In this document: piece by piece, positions 55,327-64,000 of the stretch | Numbering within the stretch: position 1 is the stretch's first letter | Layout of the letters: every line of letters begins with the position of its first letter | Assembly (NCBI GenBank): GCA_002077045.2 | Contig: KZ111171.1 | Coordinates: forward strand, 337,090-401,089 | Source: Rachicladosporium sp. CCFEE 5018 | Lineage: Eukaryota; Ascomycota; Dothideomycetes; Cladosporiales; Cladosporiaceae | Direction: 5' to 3' | Length of the DNA stretch: 64,000 nt | Notes under the pieces: model-generated | What the model saw: the letters and a program-made list of their open reading frames with translations, nothing else | Told to the model about the DNA's origin: nothing | Database searches by the model: none | Translations under genes and position numbers: made by a program

Positions 55327-55930
55327 ATGTTGGCAGGACTTCTCCTTCAAGCCTTGGCCTTTACCGGCATCGTCACTGCCTCGAAGCCATGGGGACGCCC
55401 TCATCATGGCTGGAAGCAATGTGAATTGCTATCCCAGGATGACGCCAACCTCCTTATCACGCGCTGGACGACAACCTTGACCAAGACGAACAGCGATCTG
55501 GGCAACAACTCGCAGACATGGGACTATCTTCTGGCCGACGAATTCAAGCTCGTCTCCGGTTCCATCCAGACACTCCAGCAGATGAATGTAAGTCTGATCT
55601 TTGCTACCTGAGGAGCTTCCAGATCTCTAATCAGCCCAGGTCAACGGCAACTACGACATCTATGTTGGTAAACAGGTATACATCGCCAACGAGCTCAAGT
55701 ACGGCGCACTCTACGGCGGTGTCCACGACCTCGACATCATTGTCGGATGCAACAGGGTCGTATGGTACTGGCAAGTGGACAGCGTGCTGGAGGCCAAGAT
55801 CAAAGTGCGTGGTGTGAACATCTTCTCTCTGAACGACGCAGGGAAGATCACGCAACTGGTTGTTGAGAATGACAGCTTGGCTTTTGCTATCAACTTCGGC
55901 GCCAACGTCACTTTCCCGGCTTTTGGCTAG
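55327..55930 (+). CDS. Secreted NTF2/SnoaL-like small protein
   Basis: Two exons, 55327-55587 and 55640-55930, give 183 residues. The N-terminus MLAGLLLQALAFTGIVTAS is a signal peptide. The mature part has a helical start (LSQDDANLLITRWTTTLTK), then WDYLLADEFKLVSGSIQTL, and beta-rich segments with VWYWQVDSVLEAKIKVRGVN and ITQLVVENDSLAFAINFG. A helix followed by a curved sheet with this Asp/Trp pattern is the layout of NTF2-like domains seen in many small secreted fungal proteins. No catalytic residues can be assigned. The 52-nt intron has a GTAAGT donor. A role outside the cell is inferred from the signal peptide only. Confidence 0.8.
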
Positions 55931-56280
55931 GAGTGTGCTGTGGTGTGGAAAAGGGGCAAGGTCATTCACGTCGTGTACAGATATGATTGCTTACATAGAG
56001 CATCAAAATGGGACGTCTACCAGGCGCAATGAAGCATGCCGCCGTTCCTTTAGTCACCGTGTGAGCCTGACCCTTCGCAACTCGAAGCCCTCGAACCAAT
56101 TGAGACCTACACAGATATTCTACGTACAATGCAGAAGAATGCAGGCTGAAGATCATGCTGTGCTGAGCAGCTCTTTGATCAAATAGTCTCATAGTCATGC
56201 CCATTCCATGAAGCTACGCCGATCGATGCTAAACCCAAAATGATGCCCTTCCATACGACGCCTTCACCACAACCGACCTT
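55931..56280. other. Convergent intergenic region, about 350 bp
   Basis: It separates the 3' ends of the secreted NTF2-like gene and of lipoyl synthase. Nothing else seen. Confidence 0.5.
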
Positions 56281-57533
56281 TCAGGACTCGGCTCGAGCCA
56301 TCGAGCCAAGGTCAATATCCCTCCCAGCCTGCGCAGCTACGAGTTCATCTCGCTTCAGGCTACTCCTCTTCTTCAACACATTCTCAATGAACGCCTCCCC
56401 AGCCTTATAACTACTCCTCACCAGCGGCCCACTAGCACAATACAGAAATCCCATCTCCAACGCCCTTTGCCGCCAAAGCTCAAACACCTCCGGCGTGACG
56501 TACTCCTCGACCTTCATGTGCCGTTTTGTGGGCCGCATGTACTGTCCGAACGTGACGACGTCGACGTTGGCTGCTCGGAGCTGGCGCAGCGTGTCGTACA
56601 GTTGCGCTTCCGTCTCGCCGAGTCCAAGCATGATGGACGTTTTCGTTATGAGGTCTGGCCGGGCTTCCTTTGCTGTGCGGAGAACGGCGATGGATTGGGG
56701 AAAGGTTGCACGGCGATCGCGGACAAAGGGCGTAAGCTCTGGTGTAGTCTCGACGTTGTGGGCGTAGACGTCCAGCCCACTCTGCGCGACCAACTTCACC
56801 TGCTCTAGATCGCCGAAGAAATCTCCCGTAAGCGCTTCCACAAGCATAGCAGGCGCCTTCTGCTTGATCTTCATGATCGTCTCCGCGAAATGCCGTGAGC
56901 CTCCATCCGCTAGATCATCCCGGTCCACGCTCGTCAGCACCACATACCCCAGACTCCATCTACTCAACGCCTCAGCAGTATTCTCAGGCTCGTGAACGTC
57001 CAGCGGAGGCGGCGTCCTACTTGTCTTGACAGAACAGAACCGACAGCCTCTCGTACATGTGTCGCCCATCAACATTATCGTCGCCGTGGCCGCGCTCTTC
57101 TTGTCCCCGCCCCAGCAGTCCGAAATATTCGGACATCGCGCTTCCTCACATACAGTATGCAGTCCCAATCCCTCAAATCGCTCTTGATCCGCTTGTAATT
57201 CTCATTCGTCGGTATCGGCGTCTTCAACCAGCTCGGCAAGCGCGTGTGCTCTCGTTTCCTGCCCTTCGGTCCTACTTGTACCGTCCGCAACTCCAGCGAT
57301 TCGGCCTCGGTGAGAATTTCGTCTAGGGGTTCGTCTGGACGGCCGCCTAAGAAATCTGAGAATGATGGTCCGGTATTGACGCGGTCTGAGAAGGCTGTCT
57401 GTGGTCGGGATGCTGGGGTGGGGGCTTCGGAGGTTGTGGTGGCGAGGCGGCGTTTTTGGGGGAGGAGGGAGGTGCGGGATTCGAATAGGGCGGGACCGAG
57501 AAGGCGGCGGCAGGTGGGGCGGAGGGCGGCCAT
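56281..57533 (-). CDS. LIP5: Lipoyl synthase, mitochondrial (one-base frameshift)
   Basis: Minus strand, ATG at 57533, stop at 56281. The N-terminus MAALRPTCRRLLGPALFES is a mitochondrial presequence. The auxiliary Fe-S cluster Cys motif (CEEARCPNISDC) and the radical-SAM motif (CTRGCRFC) are both intact, as are VVLTSVDRDDLADGG, HNVETTPELTPFVRD, LGLGETEAQL and the C-terminal GPLVRSSYKAGE. The enzyme inserts two sulfurs into octanoyl groups on lipoyl domains. Up to NYKRIKSDLRD the frame starts at 57533. From GLHTVCEEARCPN onward it is in the next frame. Homologues read DL-x-LHTVCEEARCPN, so one base appears missing near 57165-57170. With it restored the protein would have a normal length of about 417 residues. 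No intron can bridge this point. The gene is normally needed for respiration, so a sequence error is likely. Confidence 0.93.
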
Positions 57534-57993
57534 CGTCAGGAAGTGCGTTGAGAGATGGTGGTGAGTGAGTGCTGGTATAGATATTTGACAATCTTTGGTT
57601 CGAGTCGTTGGGCGGCTTAGTCACCGCATAAGCCGACAATGGCCGACTTCATTTCGCTCATTCCTCACCGTCTTCAGTCTCTACACGCTCCAATTCATCC
57701 TGCGAGAAACATGTTTGGAGCCACAGTGTCGGCGGTGGACTCACTCGTTCTCATGCGACAGCGAGATTGACTCGCCACGAGGAAGAGTAGGGTCACCTAA
57801 CACGATACGAGTGAGGTGAGATGAGGTGAGGATTACAGTGACTTTCCTCCGGGACAAGCGTGCATTGAATGCACCACGCTATCTGAGGTAAAGACTGTGG
57901 AAGTTCAAGGAGAGTATCGTCTTCATATCTCCTTGCCTGCTCTCCCGCTCCTTATACTGCAAGTCATTTTGGGCTCAAGTCTTTCAGCTCAAG
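57534..57993. other. Intergenic region, about 460 bp
   Basis: It lies between the start of lipoyl synthase and the 3' end of the DJ-1-like gene, so it should hold the lipoyl synthase promoter. No gene seen. Confidence 0.5.
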
Positions 57994-58788
57994 CTAGATC
58001 GCCCACGGCACATCAGCATAGTTGACGTCCCTGTACGGATACCCTCCAAGCCGCATCCCCATCTCGACCAAGCTGCCCTCGCCACCACCCCAAGTCTCAA
58101 GCGCGAACGCCTTGGTCATATCAGTGCCGTTTAGCAACGCGCCGCTAGTCCAGATCTTGCCATCGTGCGCATAGCGCTTGGTCACCCAGTCGACATCCGG
58201 ATGCATCTGACGCATTATCTCGACCATCGGGCGTGGAGCCGTAGCCGTCTTGCCTTTCAGGACACCAGCCTGCAGTGCAGCCAGGCAGCCGCCGCAGATG
58301 AACAACAAGGCGTGGCTCTCGACGTTGCACTTCTGGATGAACTTGATCTCGCCCTCGGTCAGTCTGTAGTGCATTTCATGTGCGCCCATGAGGAGGACGT
58401 CCAATGGCGGACAGCTATCGATGGTGTGCTGGTGAGCGTCAGCATACACGCCCATGCAGGTGGGGGACGAAAGGCTGCACCGTTGGCTTGATGCTTGCTC
58501 CGGCAGTCAGCTTCGCTTCTTGTCCCTGCTCGGTCACCCAATTGAATTCCACGTCAATCGCCTGCTCCTTGATGCTTGCCGACAGTAAGAAGTCTGGGAT
58601 AGTTTTCGTGAACTCCTTCGACATGCCGGAGAAGATGTCGAGTGGTGCGACATCGAGAATCTCCGTCACGCTAGGTATGCGTCAGCACTGAAGCGGATCG
58701 TGGACCAATGTTCGACTTACGAGTTTGTAAGCAGGACACCGACCCGCAATGGGCGATCGAGCTTGGTAATGTCGACCGTGCTGGCCAT
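57994..58788 (-). CDS. DJ-1/PfpI family protein
   Basis: Three exons: 58788-58721, 58670-58481 and 58428-57994, total 230 residues. The N-terminus MASTVDITKLDRPLRVGVLL begins the Rossmann-like glutamine amidotransferase fold. VTEILDVAPLDIFSGM, the CPPLDVLLMGAHE segment and HALLFICGGCLAALQAGVLK (the nucleophile-elbow region, with Cys131) follow the DJ-1/PfpI order. The usual elbow has a small residue after Cys; here it is CGGC. WTSGALLNGTDMTKAFALE is the region carrying the downstream active-site residues. Intron 2 has an unusual GTGCAG donor but a perfect TGCTGAC branch, and it joins KPT to HTIDSC in frame. Fungal relatives include isonitrile hydratase-like and protective glyoxalase-like proteins. 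The precise activity is unknown. Confidence 0.82.
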
Positions 58789-59301
58789 GGTGTGCGGGAA
58801 GATCTTCGAACTAAGGTCGGGTGTCATTACAGGCTGATGAGTATTGAGAAGACTGGCTTGAGACCCGATATGTGACCATGCCCACGGAGCGATCTTTTAT
58901 AGTTCTAGGAGTCCGCAAAACATGCTCACGCCAATGCTTACCAGGCAACAGGATAAGACTACCGGCGCTCGTTTTGGGCAGCTCCACTGCTGAACCATGG
59001 CAACGTAGCTCCGTTGAGTGTGAGGAGTGTTCTGGTCCATACGAGGATGCGCAGAATCTGGTCACGTGTCACGGCGCGGGATTCCAAAATTCCTCCGGGG
59101 TCACGGAGCGATGCCAACTCTACGCGGGCAATCACATACGCATCCATCGACGGCTCCGCGATATGACCTGGTAGTGTTATAGGGTCCACTGCTGCCGAGA
59201 TACTACGGCATTGCGAAAGAATACACGACATTAGTAGCCCCGCAGCGGTATTGACAGGGCCTCACGGTGAGCGTCACCTTCGAATGAACGATTCGTTGCC
59301 A
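58789..59301. other. Intergenic region, about 510 bp
   Basis: It holds the promoter of the DJ-1-like gene and the 3' end of the GST gene. No other feature supported. Confidence 0.5.
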
Positions 59302-60091
59302 TTATACATCATCCCTCGCTATCCACTGCTGGCTAGCCTCCAATAGTAGCTTGAGTGGTTGCGGATCGGCCTTTATCATCTCCTCCAGCACCCCAAGCCG
59401 CTCCCAGAATTTCATCCACCCAACAATCATCACATCTGCATAGCTCACACTCCCGCCCAACACGAATGGCCCTTCTCCATTCTCTCTCAGCACCTTACCA
59501 AGCTCACGTATGTGAGGCTGCACAGCTTCAAGCATATGCTCACGCCCACGAGCTTGCATGTAAGCCTCACAGCTCCGTCCAAGCGTCTTCTTTCGATCCT
59601 CCAAGAAGTATGGCTTCGACGCATCATTCAGGATGAGATCGGGAACGCCGTGTATGATTATCGCGTCCGTAGCTGCGTAGATACTAGAGAAGAGCTCGGA
59701 AACCCGAGGCAAGTAGGGTGAGTCCAGGTGTACTTCGGGCGTTGGGTGCATTGCCTCCAGTCTCTCTACGATTGCGGACGATCCCATGATCATCTTACCG
59801 TCGGATAGTCGGATTGCGGGTAGGGCCATGGCGAAGCTGTTTTATCGTTTGGTGCGACGCTTGCTGCTTGGAGCAGAGGCGCGATGTCAGGGTATTCGAC
59901 CCATACTGTTTCGTATTGGACCATCTTGAAGTTTAGAACCGCGCGGACTGGACGATATTAGTCTTCGTATAAAGTCATTGATCACATTACTCGGGCTGCA
60001 AGACGTTACCTCGCCATGTGTTTGGCGACCAAGCTCGATTTGGTGATCGAGATGGTATGTCGTAGAATTTGATGATGACCGCTTTGTCCAT
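59302..60091 (-). CDS. Glutathione S-transferase-like protein (probable one-base frameshift)
   Basis: Minus-strand exon 1 is 60091-60010 and exon 2 is 59947-59302, with a GTAACG donor and GTCCAG acceptor. Exon 1 and the start of exon 2 read IKFYDIPSRSPNRAWSPNTW, then RAVLNFKMVQYETVWVEYPD. This is the thioredoxin-like N-terminal domain of fungal GSTs of the etherase-like/Fua type. The continuation ALPAIRLSDGKMIMGSSAIV and the helical C-terminal domain with GPFVLGGSVSYADVMIVGWM are in the next frame. The break is near 59828-59833, where one base seems missing (an ATG at 59829 starts the second frame by chance). No intron can fix it, because the second frame has a TAA just upstream of that ATG. 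Substrate unknown. The gene is either frameshifted by sequence error or a young pseudogene. Confidence 0.78.
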
Positions 60092-60790
60092 GTCAATAAA
60101 TCACTTTGTGTAGATATAGCTTTGCGTAACAGGTATTCATTCGCTACACGATGATTGCCAGACGACGATTCGTCGAATCGTTGCGTTGTTTATCCGAGGC
60201 TTGGAGTCGGTGCAATTCACGGCTTCCGTGCGCCGTGGAGGAAGCATTGAGATGCTGGAAACAAGCTCAGCGTAGTGCATTGGCTTGTGAATCACTATGG
60301 AGCTCTCAAGGCAGGGCTTTAAGCAGTGAGAGAGCAAATTCGCGATCAAGCGAAAGCCTGGACGATCATGTACGATGCTACAGCTCCCTCTACAGGTGTC
60401 AGAGGCCGTCTTCACCAACGAGCTACCTCAACTCCGCTCGTACACAAAGATTTGACTTGGAATTGGCAACACTATGGTAGCTGCACTCGTCTGTAATTCA
60501 TGTAGACAGAGCGATACTCGACACGTTCCGGTAGCTTGGAAAGATCTTTGATGCCAAGGCGACTCGATGATAGGAGCAGATATGATACTCTCTTATGTCG
60601 CGCCTGGTCGTACATTCGGTCTCTCCGTCTCGCGGCTTACCAGCGCGTCGTCTACGTCTCGTCGTTATCGCGCTCAGGCATGACTGGGTCGATGATACAC
60701 TTCCACAACGCGACTGGTCGTACATTCGTCACTATCGTCTCGTGGTATACCAGCGCATCGCTCACGTCTCATCGCGATGGCGCCAATACA
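60092..60790. other. Intergenic region, about 700 bp, with a tandem repeat
   Basis: Apart from the diverged tandem duplication at 60601-60806, no gene is supported. The left part should carry the promoter of the GST gene. Confidence 0.45.
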
Positions 60791-60806
60791 TCACTGGGTC
60801 GAAGAA
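60601..60806. repeat. Diverged tandem duplication, period about 110 bp
   Basis: The block near 60601-60700 (starting CGCCTGGTCGTACATTCG) recurs near 60711-60806 (starting CGACTGGTCGTACATTCG). Both contain TACCAGCGC and ACTGGGTCGA. Read on the plus strand the two copies encode similar peptides, WSYIRSLRLAAYQRV and WSYIRHYRLVVYQRI, though in different frames because the period is not a multiple of three. The second copy overlaps the last codons of the minus-strand gene at 60791. Confidence 0.6.
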
Positions 60807-61852
60807 AATTCAATGCCTCCTGTAACGAAGGCGACAAGCGGCCTGTCATCATCTGCTGCGGCCGCAGCCTGCGTGTTCAGCTTCTTCAGGATGGATATCA
60901 TGGTCTTGTCGATCGCAGCCAGCTTGCCAGTCACCGCGCTATTCGCACTGCCCAAGAAGGGCTGTTCACTTGGTCGGGCAGTCTGGGCGTAGCGAAAGGC
61001 AGGAAACCTGTCAATGTCGGCATCTGCAGCCGTGAAGATCTGCTCGGGCTCCTCTTGGCGCTTGGTGTGCACTAGGAGCCAATTGCGCAGCAAGCCCTCG
61101 TACACAGCGTCGGATTTGTCTTTGGGCGTTGTGCCCGAATCGTTGTATTTCGCCTGGCCGCTAGACCTCGACGACATGATCAGCAGAGTGGGCATGGTTG
61201 TGATGTCGTCGTTGACATCGAGCAGCGCTTCATAGTGCGGCATAGCGCGTGATCCAAAGAATTTCACGGAGTGGATCGCATACTCGCCACCTCTCGCAAA
61301 GTTAGCATTGATACGGTAGCGGGTATTGGCTGGAGTCGCTGCTTGTCCGCTCGTAGTAGGCATCACATCGACACCTTCTCCAGTGACCAATGCCATTCTG
61401 CGTAGCACTGAGACAGACTTCCAAGATGCCCGCTGTGCTGAGATCAAGCTGAACATTTCACCGCCAAGCGGGCGCCAGACTATGCGCAGCCTGAACACCA
61501 ACTCGTACGGTGTGATGCCGCGAGCTCCAACGGCTTCCAGCACTGCCTTCGTTAGTGCCTTGTACGTGATCCACATGTATCTTGCAGACTGGTCAGCGTC
61601 TCGGATCAAGTCTTGTGGAAGCAAGTGATGCAAGATCAAGACCAAGTCTGTGCACTCCAGCAAAGATAGAAGGGTGTCACGAGCAGTGGAGGCGGGTGTA
61701 GCACCGGTATGCTTCCCAGGTATAGTGGGCTGCTTCTTCCGTGCGCGCCTGGAGGGTGGAGATTGGTGCGGCGAATTAGCGCCGTCATTAGATTCACTCT
61801 CTGCACGCGCGCGGTCCTCGTTATTCGTTTCGACATGCGTAGTATATACCAA
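60791..61852 (-). CDS. Hypothetical protein, start uncertain
   Basis: An open frame of 353 codons on the minus strand. The first codon at 61852 is TTG, not ATG, so a small upstream exon is likely; TGCTAATGTAGATTTAG just upstream looks like a branch site plus acceptor, with the joined frame reading DLVYTTHVE. The N-terminus is Ser/Arg/Lys-rich and hydrophilic. Residues about 60-110 (LLECTDLVLILHHLLPQDLI then RYMWITYKALTKAV) vaguely recall an F-box-like short fungal motif. The C-terminal half has SAVTGKLAAIDKTMISILKK. There is no signal peptide or membrane segment and I recognise no family with confidence. The gene is followed closely by the tandem repeat at 60601-60806. Confidence 0.5.
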   Translation of the reverse strand: MVYTTHVETNNEDRARAESESNDGANSPHQSPPSRRARKKQPTIPGKHTGATPASTARDTLLSLLECTDLVLILHHLLPQDLIRDADQSARYMWITYKALTKAVLEAVGARGITPYELVFRLRIVWRPLGGEMFSLISAQRASWKSVSVLRRMALVTGEGVDVMPTTSGQAATPANTRYRINANFARGGEYAIHSVKFFGSRAMPHYEALLDVNDDITTMPTLLIMSSRSSGQAKYNDSGTTPKDKSDAVYEGLLRNWLLVHTKRQEEPEQIFTAADADIDRFPAFRYAQTARPSEQPFLGSANSAVTGKLAAIDKTMISILKKLNTQAAAAADDDRPLVAFVTGGIEFSSTQ

Positions 61853-62251
61853 ATCCTAAATCTACATTAGCACATTTGCGACGTAAAGAGGTGCAGTGGC
61901 GTCTCGTCGTATGCCACGCTCAGAAGTGCATGTAGCAGCATTATCTAGTAGCTGATTGTGAACGAAGACAATGGGATGAAGCAGCTGTGAAGCAGTTTTC
62001 CTCTTGTTCTGACTTTCGGAACATGCTGCCTACTTCGACATCATGCCCATCGTCAGACAGCTGCGCTTCTACGAGATGCGATTCATAGTCCTCGAACTTA
62101 GGGCTGTGCACTCACCTACTCATCTGACCATCATATTCACCATCGTGATATATCGCTCGTCAGATGCTGCCGGCTGGACAGATCGCGCGTGACTCTATGC
62201 ACAGACTACCTAACATGGTCTTCTGTTGGGTCCGCATCACTTGGTGTTTGC
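61853..62251. other. Intergenic region, about 400 bp
   Basis: It may hold a first exon and the promoter of the hypothetical gene that ends at 60791. Nothing else recognised. Confidence 0.4.
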
Positions 62252-63184
62252 TCATTCGTGGACAACTGAGCCGAGCTGCTGCTCATTCCAAAAATCTCTT
62301 ACTGACCAGCATCCTCGATCAGCATTGGTGACTCCATTATTACCTGCCAGCAGCTCACTCCAAAGCCTACCACTGGCTGCTAGCTGAGTACTCGGTGTCG
62401 CAGGGCACATCAGCTGAACGCCGGACCAGTCCGCCTCGATATCGATTGCCATCGCCTTCGACATCCATACGCCTGTTGCGGGACATCCTCTTCGCGTGGC
62501 AGACATGGGCCTCGTATTGGTGGCGGTAGCTTTGCGGGTATCCGCGAGACTTTTACTGAGGTCCAGATGCGCTCGCTCGATTTCCGCCATAACGCTACAC
62601 GACTCCCGTGCATCAACATACGATGCCCGAGCGCTCTCGAGAATCAACGGGAGGACATGGTAGAGCGTCTCGGATATCCCCGAAGGTACTCCATCATTTG
62701 TCTTTGCCTGCTCCAACTGAGTAGCCGATCGCTCAAGGTAGATCTCAAGGTCAAGCGTGTTCCGCGGAAGCTGAACATCCCAACCAGCGATCTCCCGCGG
62801 TCCCACTGAGAGCTTGTAAAGCACGAAGAAAGCGAGAATCAGCCGCCCTATCTCTTCGCAAGGCATTTTGTTGTAGCAAGCGACATCGACAGCAAGAAAC
62901 CAGTCTAGGTAGCACTTGATCTGATCGACACAACCTACCAAGTTAGCTAGAAGCGCGCTAGAACCGCTCACCCCAAGGTCAACGACCGGGCAGCTCCGAG
63001 CAAGGCTGAAGTGGAACAAGAGACCCATTTCATAGATCCAGATCTTCGCGGCGTGATACTTGCCAGCGAAACTGCCTGTGAGGCACTCTCGTGCGTCTAT
63101 ACATCTGTACATCTCCTCACATCGCGCATTGCACATATCGTCGAGGTTTCCGCCTCGTCCACAGCCAAGGTAAGCACACCTCAT
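62252..63184 (-). pseudogene. C-terminal part of a fungal transcription factor, DNA-binding domain missing
   Basis: An open minus-strand frame of 310 codons. Its middle, DQIKCYLDWFLAVDVACYN, then MPCEEIGRLILAFFVLYKLS and WDVQLPRNTLDLEIYLE, has the pattern of the C-terminal region of Zn2Cys6 transcription factors, including the PREIAGWDV turn. No Zn2Cys6 cluster is present: just upstream on the same strand is the 3' end of the amidase, whose stop (63181-63183) overlaps the first codon here. The first residues (MRCAYLGCGRGGNLDDMCNA) contain Cys but not the zinc-cluster spacing, and they may lie in non-coding sequence. A 5'-truncated remnant left by rearrangement is the simplest reading; a stand-alone regulator without a DNA-binding domain is also possible. 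Confidence 0.55.
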
Positions 63185-64000
63185 AGCTTTGCAGCCGCCA
63201 TGATCATCTCTAGCGCCTCGATCAACTTCTCATCCTCGTACCGCCTCCCCACAAGCTGCAGCGAGATCGGCGCATCAGTGTAAGTCTCTAGCTTGTCTGT
63301 AGGATCTCCGTCAGTGCGATCCCTCCCTAGATAGTCGTATTCCACATAGACGACAACATGATACTCACAAAGCTCATGATTATACTCATCCTTCTCGTTC
63401 CTTGGCTTGTACGTCTTATCGACCTTATCCTCCGCTCCGCAGTACAGCCCAGTCGGGAAAACCACAGCTGGGTAATCTAGGAGGTTCCATTGCGAAGTGT
63501 AGTTCCAGTATCGTGCGCAGTTTAGTGGTGGTGCGCAGCCGGGGCCGACGGGGCAGAGGATCACGTCGACCATGTCGTCTTCCTTGGCTAGTGGTGCAGC
63601 AACGTCTAGCTCGCCCTTCTGCTCTGGACCCGGGAGCGATGTACCGATGCTGTTCCAGTGCTTCGTGTAAGCTGCGCGATAGGCATCTCGTTCCCCAGTC
63701 AAGCGCCAGACTTCTGTGACGGAAAGTGACTTCATGTTCGGGTTATCCTTGATGATGAACTTACTCAGCGGCCGCCAGGGTTCTCCGGAGGCGTCTATGG
63801 CTTCTTTCTCCTCGGCGGCGCCGTCTGCGAAGTAGAGGGACGAGATGATGCGCCAGGCTCTGTCGTGGTCGTAAGGTGGGAAGTCGATGATCTCGATGTC
63901 AGGGTGGCTGGAGAGCTTGGAGACCACAGAGTCGATACCTCGGAGGATGGGAGGGTGCGGGCGGACCATACCGTCATCGCGCAGTACGCCGATACGGAGT
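63181..64000 (-). CDS. Amidase (fungal acetamidase-like), C-terminal part; continues beyond right edge
   Basis: Minus strand. Exons seen are 64000-63369 (open at the window edge) and 63305-63181. The 63-nt intron between them has a GTGAGT donor and a CACTGAC branch. Without splicing, an odd insert (YHVVVYVEYDYLGRD) would break the conserved region; splicing joins NHELYPTDKLETYTDAPIS. Family landmarks are RIGVLRDDGMVRPHPPILRG, DVILCPVGPGCAPP and WNLLDYPAVVFPTGLY, and the final APISLQLVGRRYEDEKLIEA. Amidase-signature enzymes hydrolyse amides with a Ser-cisSer-Lys triad; that catalytic part lies outside the window. Substrate cannot be told. The stop overlaps the start of the transcription-factor fragment. 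Confidence 0.9.
   Translation of the reverse strand, partial: LRIGVLRDDGMVRPHPPILRGIDSVVSKLSSHPDIEIIDFPPYDHDRAWRIISSLYFADGAAEEKEAIDASGEPWRPLSKFIIKDNPNMKSLSVTEVWRLTGERDAYRAAYTKHWNSIGTSLPGPEQKGELDVAAPLAKEDDMVDVILCPVGPGCAPPLNCARYWNYTSQWNLLDYPAVVFPTGLYCGAEDKVDKTYKPRNEKDEYNHELCEYHVVVYVEYDYLGRDRTDGDPTDKLETYTDAPISLQLVGRRYEDEKLIEALEMIMAAAKL

Noticed and set aside
57150..57180. Intron to explain the frame switch in lipoyl synthase
   Set aside because: Conserved residues continue on both sides with no GT/AG pair at the join; a one-base deletion fits better.
63306..63368. Extra in-frame segment in the amidase read as a real insertion
   Set aside because: It has a GTGAGT donor, a CACTGAC branch and an AG acceptor, and removing it restores the family sequence, so it is an intron.
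1..64000. CRISPR arrays, bacterial operons or riboswitches
   Set aside because: The window is eukaryotic (spliced fungal genes); no regular spaced repeats were seen.

Overview
The window is a nuclear segment from a filamentous ascomycete. Its genes are intron-containing and closely spaced on both strands. Introns are about 50-65 nt, with GTRAGT-type donors and CTRAY-type branch sites. The order MAT1-1-1 / APN2 / APC5 / COX13 is a hallmark of Pezizomycotina. Protein families and locus style suggest a Dothideomycete, perhaps the Capnodiales/Mycosphaerellales group; that placement is inference. The assembly has one 100-N gap and several single-base reading-frame breaks, so some lesions may be sequence errors.

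Layout. 1-8.7 kb: the C-terminal part of a choline/ethanolamine phosphotransferase; a small aromatic-metabolism group (intradiol dioxygenase, monocarboxylate-type MFS transporter, glutathionyl-hydroquinone-reductase-like GST); an EI24/RRT8-like membrane protein; cytosolic aspartyl-tRNA synthetase. 9.2-20 kb: gene-poor, with a DUF3632-like protein, an RRM-like protein with an in-frame TAG, and a Thr-rich secreted protein. 20.4-30 kb: the mating-type region. On the minus strand it carries a homeodomain-like gene, MAT1-1-1 (alpha box), an uncharacterised four-exon gene and APN2; APC5 (plus strand) and COX13 (minus strand) follow.

30.4-51.7 kb: an SLC25-type carrier with a 7-nt micro-exon, a DUF3433-like membrane protein, an F-box protein, a DED1/Vasa-like DEAD-box helicase, a mitochondrial Mgr3-like protein, a VMA22-like V-ATPase assembly factor, a large secreted three-repeat protein, a PA-TM-RING ubiquitin ligase, and an Asterix-like ER protein split by the N gap between perfect 406-bp repeats. 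51.7-55.3 kb: gene-poor, with a decayed gene. 55.3-64 kb: a secreted NTF2-like protein, lipoyl synthase (frameshifted), a DJ-1/PfpI protein, a GST (frameshifted), an unknown protein, a transcription-factor fragment without a DNA-binding domain, and an amidase running off the right edge.

How the genes relate: the MAT1-1 segment should define mating identity, with APN2, APC5 and COX13 as housekeeping flanks. The dioxygenase, transporter and GST could act together on catechol- or quinone-type compounds. Most other neighbours are unrelated housekeeping genes.
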